Origin: JAVBOV01 sp031550205
Lineage (GTDB): Bacteria > Pseudomonadota > Alphaproteobacteria > RF32 > CAG-239
DNA: 18,984 nucleotides
Reading direction: 5' to 3'
Assembly (NCBI GenBank): GCA_031550205.1
Contig: JAVBOV010000063.1
Coordinates: 1 to 18,984, forward strand
Below the pieces are notes generated by a model. It saw nothing but the letters and a program-made list of their open reading frames with translations. It ran no database searches and had not been told where the DNA came from. The position numbers and the translations under genes are program-made. Positions within the stretch are counted from its first letter, which is position 1. Each line of letters opens with the position of its first letter. Below, piece after piece: positions 14,830 to 18,984 of this stretch.

Positions 14830-15339
14830 ATGATAATTGCAAAAGTCTTAGGCAGGCTCGGCTTGCCTTTTTTGTTGCGCTTTGTAGGCAAATCGTTGTC
14901 AATAATTGACGATGACATTGCCGGCAAGGCATCTAAAGCGCTTTTGGATGTTAACACCGCCATTGAAGATAAGAAAATATCTTTAGAGCAGGTGGGCGAG
15001 GCCAACCGCCATCTGGAGGCCATGGAAAATATAGATATTAAAACCCTGGTCACCATAAACGAAACCATTCGCCAAGAGCTGCAGTCTGAAGACAGATTTG
15101 TTCGCTTTTGGCGTCCGTGCTTCGGTTATGCGGTGTCAATCTCTTGGGTTGCCACCATGCTCACCATTTGTTATTTGATTTTGAGCGGCAATGAAAATGC
15201 CGAAAAAATTATCATGGCTTTGGTAGAAACCACTTCGCTCTGGGGCATCGCCTTAGGCGTGCTGGGCGTTTCCGTGGTCAAACGCAGCCAAGAGAAAAAC
15301 CGCAGCGACAATATCCTGAACAAGATATTGGATAGATGA
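14830..15339 (+). CDS. Holin of the 3TM gene-transfer-release type
   Basis: This 169-residue membrane protein resembles GTA_holin_3TM (PF11351). It has a hydrophobic N-terminal start, an amphipathic middle and the landmark RFWRP (92-96). A membrane segment runs from about 97 to 119 (CFGYAVSISWVATMLTICYL) and another from about 133 to 151. The C-terminal tail is basic. Holins time the opening of the inner membrane so that the cytoplasmic endolysin can reach the wall. The gene starts 4 bases after the endolysin stop with AAAGG upstream, and is the last gene before a strong terminator. The family is named for gene transfer agents but also occurs in prophages, so it does not by itself tell which this island is. 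Confidence 0.8.
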   Translation: MIIAKVLGRLGLPFLLRFVGKSLSIIDDDIAGKASKALLDVNTAIEDKKISLEQVGEANRHLEAMENIDIKTLVTINETIRQELQSEDRFVRFWRPCFGYAVSISWVATMLTICYLILSGNENAEKIIMALVETTSLWGIALGVLGVSVVKRSQEKNRSDNILNKILDR

Positions 15340-15372
15340 TATAAAAACAAACATACAACACCACACATATAT
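15340..15372 (+). promoter_or_regulatory. Late-type element, copy B (partial)
   Basis: TATAAA (15340-15345) lies close to where the -10 falls in copies A and C. CATACAACACCACAC (15352-15366) is identical to 15 bases of copy C, followed by TATAT in place of TGTAT. The -35 position (around 15317-15322, TGAACA) is poor, and no TAGGAAT operator is visible, so this copy may be weaker or inactive. Confidence 0.4.
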
Positions 15373-15405
15373 CTAAAAACGGGAAGAATTGCTTCCCGTT
15401 TTTAG
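15373..15405 (+). terminator. Strong terminator after the lysis operon
   Basis: A perfect 14-bp stem (15373-15386 with 15392-15405) with a 5-nt loop has GGGAAG/CTTCCC at its tip and CTAAAAA/TTTTTAG at its base. It ends the terminase-lysis operon and lies directly downstream of element B. Confidence 0.85.
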
Positions 15406-15435
15406 ATTTCATGCGAACAAACTGAAACATTTAAC

Positions 15436-15464
15436 TTGCAAATTTAGCAATTGTGTTCTAAATT
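15436..15464 (+). promoter_or_regulatory. Cassette 1 promoter
   Basis: TTGCAA (15436-15441), 17 bp, TAAATT (15459-15464). The surrounding 49 bases (15421-15469) match 17477-17525 before cassette 2 at 39 positions by my count. Most differences fall in the spacer, which is the pattern expected of a conserved promoter. Confidence 0.6.
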
Positions 15465-15494
15465 TGTTCGTATAATAATATAAGGAGGAAATTC

Positions 15495-16013
15495 ATGCCG
15501 TTGGTACAGGTAATGATAGCAATTATTCCATTGACAGTTCTGTTATTTGGAGGAATTTCAGTAGCAGACTTCGTATTAGCTTGGATGGTGGTTGGAATAT
15601 TGACAGTACCCATGATTCTGGTCAAAGCTGTAATGTTATACTGGCTTTATAAAAAAAACACTCTTGTGCCGCTTATTAAATCTAATTTATTAATGCTGGG
15701 ATTGGGTGTGCCGTTAGCGTGGATAGTAATGTTTATATTCTCAACCATGTTGAATAATTATCTTAATATTGTTAAAGTGGCAGAAATATTACGTAATCAG
15801 ATACAAAGTTTCTCCTTTAGCCAATCTCTTAACATGGGAGAAGAAATTATAATTTTTGCATTTACTTTAATTTTATATGCTCATCTTGGCTGGTTGCTGG
15901 ATTATAAAGCCATATCCCGTAGAATTGAACCAACGGAAGATTTTCAGAATATGTTGTTTCTTAGTAACCTACTATTTTTTGGATTACCCATTATAATAGA
16001 AATATTGAAATAA
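15495..16013 (+). CDS. Multi-pass membrane protein, cassette 1
   Basis: This 172-residue hydrophobic protein belongs to no family I recognise. About five membrane segments are visible (roughly 3-20, 25-51, 64-86, 116-136, 152-170). It is a diverged paralogue of the 17555-18184 product: VPMILVKAVMLYWLYKK matches IPAILIKTFVIYSIYDK, SNLLMLGLGVPLAWIVM matches SSLLSWAIVIPISWFIM, and the LGWLLDYKAI region matches ISACIDNYLI. The Shine-Dalgarno AAGGAGG is consensus (15482-15488). Codon use is AT-rich, unlike the lysis genes. It precedes a putative wall hydrolase, separated by a terminator. Possible roles are immunity protein, holin-like export partner or superinfection-exclusion protein. The sequence does not decide. 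Confidence 0.78.
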   Translation: MPLVQVMIAIIPLTVLLFGGISVADFVLAWMVVGILTVPMILVKAVMLYWLYKKNTLVPLIKSNLLMLGLGVPLAWIVMFIFSTMLNNYLNIVKVAEILRNQIQSFSFSQSLNMGEEIIIFAFTLILYAHLGWLLDYKAISRRIEPTEDFQNMLFLSNLLFFGLPIIIEILK

Positions 16014-16035
16014 AAGTTAAATCAATCAATTTTAT

Positions 16036-16067
16036 ACAGTCGAGACTACATCTCGGCTGTTTTTTTT
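16036..16067 (+). terminator. Intra-cassette terminator 1
   Basis: ACAGTCGAGA (16036-16045) pairs with TCTCGGCTGT (16051-16060), with one T-G wobble, around CTACA. A T-run of seven follows. It lies between the membrane gene and the hydrolase gene, so only read-through transcripts, or an unseen promoter, would express the latter. Confidence 0.8.
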
Positions 16068-16089
16068 ATTAAATAAAAGGAAAAAACAA

Positions 16090-17253
16090 ATGACAAACAC
16101 AATCAAAGAAAAAAATAAGCCATATTTTCAACCCTACATCAAAAATGACTACGTTGGGCATGTGAGATATAAATTTGTTGATAGTAACGGCGATGTTTAC
16201 ATTAGAGGATTAAATAGAGAAAAAGGCCTAAATATGCATAATCATGCAATTTATGAAAAAGGAGAAACTGATAAACATGGCGCAGACATAAATAGTTTTG
16301 TGTATATCCCCGGAGATAAATTCTATCTTAATTCCGAGCAAGAAGACAAAGTCAAGAAGAAGATTCAAGACTACGATTCTAACGAAAAACAATTGAGTTA
16401 CAACGTTGTTAATAACAATTGTGTTGATTTCAATCACTCCGTCATTTCAGAAATTGATGAAAAGAAAAGTTTAGAAGATTTTTTAAATGATAATCAAAAG
16501 AAAATAGCTGCCAGCAGAGGATACAACTTTACCAAATATGGACATGGTAAAGAAATTCCACTCATTGCAGCTCAAACGCTTTTATCAACAAGTCCCGTTG
16601 GCGGGGCACCTGTTGCCGGTGAGTTGGCCAGAGAAACAACCAAAATTTTACAGCGCAAGAATTTGCTTACACAGCAAACTCCGCTTCCCCGCACACCAGA
16701 ACAGGAAGAAAAGGTAAAGAACATTGTTTCCAAGATAACCGAACATGATGATAAGCGCACCGACGTCTTATATAAACAACCGCCGGATTTAACCGAAAAC
16801 GAAGCCCGTTCTGCCATGCAGCTTGCCCGTTATGAAAGCAACGATATCGAGCTTAACAACCGCCTGGAACAAAAAGCCAAGTCTTATTACGATTCCCTTT
16901 ACAGCAATAAAAACTTGGAAAGAGATGCCTCCGGCAGGCAGATTAACCCCAAGCCGCAATACACTCCTTTAACCGAGCCTAAGGAGTTAAGAACTAAAGA
17001 TAATATCCTGATGCGAGAGGCTTATCAAAGTATTGCCGAACGCACCGCGCAAACCGGGGTTAAGAGTCTGCAAAGAGGGTTAAACAGCTTCCCTTACCAA
17101 ACACCGTTGAAAGAAGATGATGATTTGGGACCAAAGACCACAAGCAGACTAAAGGAAAATTTGGTTACTCATGGTTTAGATAAAACCCAAGAAAGCATTA
17201 AAGAAGATATTGCCGCCAGAGAAGAAGCCGAGCGAAAAGAACGCGAAGCCTAA
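16090..17253 (+). CDS. Putative permuted papain-like / peptidoglycan-binding protein, cassette 1
   Basis: The 387-residue protein has a conserved head and a variable tail. The head (1-192) is closely similar to the 18269 product. It contains H24 in VGHVRYKFVDSNG and C111 in NNNCVDFNHSVI, with H116 nearby. A His then an Asn-Cys-x-Asp-Phe motif is the order found in permuted NlpC/P60 and LRAT-like enzymes. I infer a cysteine amidase or peptidase. Residues about 326-360 (SLQRGLNSF...LKEDDDLGPKTTSRLKENL) resemble a peptidoglycan-binding domain (LQ...LN, then D..LGP.T...L). No signal peptide is visible. The head is AT-rich, while the tail's codon use is closer to the host. AAGG precedes the ATG at 16090. 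The TAA at 17251-17253 interrupts a Glu/Lys-rich coil that stays open to 17379. Confidence 0.72.
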   Translation: MTNTIKEKNKPYFQPYIKNDYVGHVRYKFVDSNGDVYIRGLNREKGLNMHNHAIYEKGETDKHGADINSFVYIPGDKFYLNSEQEDKVKKKIQDYDSNEKQLSYNVVNNNCVDFNHSVISEIDEKKSLEDFLNDNQKKIAASRGYNFTKYGHGKEIPLIAAQTLLSTSPVGGAPVAGELARETTKILQRKNLLTQQTPLPRTPEQEEKVKNIVSKITEHDDKRTDVLYKQPPDLTENEARSAMQLARYESNDIELNNRLEQKAKSYYDSLYSNKNLERDASGRQINPKPQYTPLTEPKELRTKDNILMREAYQSIAERTAQTGVKSLQRGLNSFPYQTPLKEDDDLGPKTTSRLKENLVTHGLDKTQESIKEDIAAREEAERKEREA

Positions 17254-17379
17254 GCCAAGCGTGAAGAGCAGGAAAAACAAGACGCCGCCGCGCAAGAAGA
17301 AAAAGAACGTCAGCAGAGACAGATGAAAGAAGAAGATATAAAAACCAACTTATCCACAGTAGTAGGAAATAAATCTTGA
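17254..17379 (+). pseudogene. In-frame continuation beyond the TAA of the cassette 1 hydrolase
   Basis: After the TAA at 17251-17253 the same frame stays open for 41 codons and ends at TGA (17377-17379). The encoded stretch continues the Glu/Lys/Gln-rich helical character (AKREEQEKQDAAAQEEKERQ) and ends TNLSTVVGNKS. The simplest reading is a nonsense mutation (for example GAA to TAA) that removed a 41-residue tail. Read-through or a sequencing error are alternatives. The final bases overlap the late-type element C. Confidence 0.6.
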
Positions 17380-17432
17380 AAAAAATATTTTTTCGTGCTA
17401 CCTGTTAAACATACAACACCACACGTGTATTC
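17363..17432 (+). repeat. Late-type promoter element, copy C
   Basis: This 70-base stretch aligns end to end with 12231-12301: TAGGAAA, then TTGAAA (17376-17381), a 17-bp spacer, TACCTG (17399-17404), CATACAACACCACAC (17410-17424) and TGTATTC (17426-17432). The right arm of the AGGAAT palindrome is broken here. A terminator follows at once. Confidence 0.65.
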
Positions 17433-17470
17433 AAGAACAGGAGCAGATGCTTCCTGTTCTTGGTCTTTTT
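17432..17470 (+). terminator. Terminator downstream of element C
   Basis: CAAGAACAGGA (17432-17442) pairs with TCCTGTTCTTG (17452-17462); the inner part can pair further with one bulge. GTCTTTTT follows. It would cut transcripts from the element C promoter at about 60 nt, and also end transcription of the cassette 1 hydrolase gene. Confidence 0.8.
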
Positions 17471-17491
17471 AAGCATACTGAAATATTTAAC

Positions 17492-17520
17492 TTGCAAATT
17501 CGATAAAACCGTTCTATATT
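17492..17520 (+). promoter_or_regulatory. Cassette 2 promoter
   Basis: TTGCAA (17492-17497), 17 bp, TATATT (17515-17520). It is the counterpart of 15436-15464, at nearly the same distance before its membrane-protein gene. Confidence 0.6.
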
Positions 17521-17554
17521 TGTTCAAGTGTAGTCTATGTGTATAAGGTATGTT

Positions 17555-18184
17555 ATGAAAATTTTTAGAAATATTACACTAATTATGAGTTTGCTATGGC
17601 TTTGTCTTTCAGAAATGCCGCTCGATGCTTTAGCGTTTGGTTTAGTGTGTTTTGGAATGTTATTAATCCCAGCGATACTCATAAAGACATTTGTTATATA
17701 TTCTATTTATGATAAAGCAATTTCTAAAAAAGACAGCTTGGTGACTTTTTGCAAGTCTTCATTATTAAGCTGGGCTATAGTTATTCCTATATCCTGGTTT
17801 ATAATGTCTTTTGTGCTTTTTTTATTGCGTCGAGGCGGAGCTTTTGAGTACTTTGCTTGGATTTATCATGATTTCCAAATATTATCTTGGAATAAAATAA
17901 AATCTAATATGCTTGGGGTAGAAGACTATGGTACATTCTTACTGTGCCTATTTTACATATGGTTTTATATATCGGCTTGTATAGATAATTACTTGATAAA
18001 AAAATATATAAAAAACAGCCAATATATTTTTGACATACTATTTGCAACAAATATCTTTTTATATGTTCTTCTTGGTTTCTATTCTTCATCTATGTCTATA
18101 GAAAAGTTAGGTGTGGAACCTCTAATTTTTCTTTGGCAAGAGAGTATCTTTAACAATTGGCACAATATAAACTGGATTAACTAA
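17555..18184 (+). CDS. Multi-pass membrane protein, cassette 2
   Basis: This 209-residue membrane protein is a paralogue of the 15495-16013 product. Membrane segments are visible at about 6-20, 28-51, 68-91, 124-143 and 160-176. It carries an extra loop (about 92-122) and a longer Trp/Asn-rich C-terminus (FLWQESIFNNWHNINWIN) absent from cassette 1. The ATG at 17555 is preferred over one at 17537 because AAGG lies 6 nt before it. It is very AT-rich. The gene is followed by a terminator and then the second putative hydrolase, repeating the layout of cassette 1. The loop and tail differences are where partner specificity might lie if this is an immunity protein (inference). Confidence 0.75.
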   Translation: MKIFRNITLIMSLLWLCLSEMPLDALAFGLVCFGMLLIPAILIKTFVIYSIYDKAISKKDSLVTFCKSSLLSWAIVIPISWFIMSFVLFLLRRGGAFEYFAWIYHDFQILSWNKIKSNMLGVEDYGTFLLCLFYIWFYISACIDNYLIKKYIKNSQYIFDILFATNIFLYVLLGFYSSSMSIEKLGVEPLIFLWQESIFNNWHNINWIN

Positions 18185-18206
18185 AAAATAATAAATGAAA
18201 TCAACC

Positions 18207-18237
18207 AAAAACTCAGGAAATAAAACCTGAGTTTTTT
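18207..18237 (+). terminator. Intra-cassette terminator 2
   Basis: ACTCAGG (18211-18217) and CCTGAGT (18226-18232) pair around an 8-nt loop, flanked by an A-run and TTTTTT. It occupies the same place as the terminator at 16036-16067, but its sequence is unrelated. Confidence 0.8.
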
Positions 18238-18268
18238 ATTTTTAAATAAAAAATGAGAGGAAAAACAA

Positions 18269-18984
18269 ATGACTAATACAATAGGACAGAGAAATAAACC
18301 ATATTACCAGATTTATATGAAGGATGGAGGAGCTTACCACATTCGTTATAAATTTGTCGACGGTGACGGGAATGTTTATATTCGTGGTTTAAACAAAAAA
18401 GAAAAAAAACTTTACGGTCCTGCAATCTACGAGGACGGAGAATTCGATGCAAAAAACATCAGTATCAATGACCCAATATATATTGCTGGAGATAAGTTTT
18501 ATCTTAATTCTGAACAAGAAGAAAACATCAAGAAAAAGATTCAACACCATGATTCTAATAAAAAGAAGATTAGTTATAACGCAACTGATAATAACTGCGT
18601 TGATTTTAATCATTCAATAATTTCAGAGATTGATAAAAATAAGACTTTAGAAGATTTTTTAAATGATAATCAAAAGAAAATAGCTGCCAGCAGGGGATAC
18701 AACTTTGTCAAATATGGAGATGGTAAAGATACTTTGCCTTTGGCAAGTAAAACACTTTTATCAATCAATCCTACCGGAGGAGCATTTACAGCAAGTTTAG
18801 CAACAGAAACAGCCAAAATTCTCAAACGCAAAAATCTGTTGGTATCACCGGAGGCAAAGCTCGCGCCCAAGGAACCTAAGAACTTAAAAAATCTTTTGGA
18901 AGCATCCGAGTCTAAAGCTCAAGAAGGAAGCGATATTCTTCGCCGTGCCAACCTTATTGAAAAATATTCCAATAAGAGGCCGGA
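18269..18984 (+). CDS. Putative permuted papain-like protein, cassette 2 (cut by window edge)
   Basis: This is the N-terminal 238 residues of a paralogue of the 16090 product, open to the window end. The head keeps H24 in AYHIRYKFVDGDG and C110 in DNNCVDFNHSII, plus long near-identical stretches such as EDFLNDNQKKIAASRGYNF. Similarity stops shortly after RKNLL (about residue 191), where the proteins take unrelated tails. This one continues PKEPKNLKNLLEASESKAQE. The conserved invariants support a shared enzymatic head, inferred to be a cysteine hydrolase. GAGAGGAAAAA precedes the ATG. Whether a peptidoglycan-binding segment or the coil tail follows cannot be seen. Confidence 0.7.
   Translation, partial: MTNTIGQRNKPYYQIYMKDGGAYHIRYKFVDGDGNVYIRGLNKKEKKLYGPAIYEDGEFDAKNISINDPIYIAGDKFYLNSEQEENIKKKIQHHDSNKKKISYNATDNNCVDFNHSIISEIDKNKTLEDFLNDNQKKIAASRGYNFVKYGDGKDTLPLASKTLLSINPTGGAFTASLATETAKILKRKNLLVSPEAKLAPKEPKNLKNLLEASESKAQEGSDILRRANLIEKYSNKRP

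Larger units (their letters stand above)
15421..18984 (+). repeat. Tandem duplication of a two-gene cassette
   Basis: Unit 1 (15421-17379) and unit 2 (17477 to beyond the window) share the order: TTGCAA promoter, membrane-protein gene, terminator, hydrolase-like gene. DNA identity is high in places, including 48 identical bases (16470-16517 and 18646-18693). The membrane genes have diverged much further. Confidence 0.8.

Noticed and set aside
15495..18184. Calling the two cassette membrane proteins holins
   Set aside because: They follow a recognisable 3TM holin, have about five segments each and lack any holin family motif I know; kept as unknown.
1..18984. tRNA, rRNA, CRISPR arrays, insertion sequences, attachment sites
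   Set aside because: None could be supported: no cloverleaf, no regularly spaced repeats, no transposase, and no direct repeat convincing as an att site at the island's left edge; the right edge is outside the window.

Overview
The window looks like part of the chromosome of an alphaproteobacterium of moderate to low GC, with a compact prophage-like or gene-transfer-agent-like island in its right half. The chromosomal part carries an order I recognise from alphaproteobacteria: rne on the minus strand, then an AMIN-type N-acetylmuramoyl-L-alanine amidase, penicillin-binding protein 1A and prfB on the plus strand. Several island proteins also resemble alphaproteobacterial families (3TM GTA-type holin, SleB-type hydrolase, XRE/S24-like regulator). 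I cannot name a genus from the sequence.

Layout. 1-564: start of RNase E (minus). 565-990: non-coding, with two hairpins and candidate promoters. 991-2205: amidase, ending in a 19-bp terminator stem. 2271-3517: two tandem minus-strand paralogues of unknown function, each with its own terminator and the same 16-bp promoter element. 3704-10435: an operon-like run of mrcA, prfB (TTG start plus programmed +1 frameshift) and an AsmA/YhdP-like envelope protein whose start overlaps the prfB stop. 10488-11363 (minus): a small unknown protein and a degenerate S24-type repressor. 11364-11522: a divergent promoter region with an inverted repeat. 11523-15339 (plus): two small conserved proteins, a terminase-associated small protein, the terminase large subunit, a one-TM protein, a SleB-like endolysin and a 3TM holin. 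No portal, capsid or tail genes are present.

15340 to the window end holds two tandem copies of an AT-rich two-gene cassette: a multi-pass membrane protein, then a protein with a conserved N-terminal His...Asn-Cys-x-Asp-Phe head. In the first copy a peptidoglycan-binding-like segment follows. I read the second gene as a candidate permuted papain/NlpC-P60-like cell-wall hydrolase and the membrane protein as a possible partner, holin or immunity protein. The function is inference. The first hydrolase gene has an in-frame TAA followed by 41 more open codons; the second runs off the window.

The strongest regulatory signal is a repeated intergenic element: a TTGAMA-N17-TAC promoter, a CATACAAC...TGTAT box, then an intrinsic terminator within about 60 nt. 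Copies precede the terminase operon and cassette 2, and a weaker one precedes cassette 1. The layout recalls lambda pR'-tR' late promoters controlled by antitermination, or a family of roughly 50-60 nt small RNAs. A TAGGAAT inverted repeat overlaps the promoters at the divergent repressor region and at the terminase promoter, and is a candidate operator for the island's own regulator.
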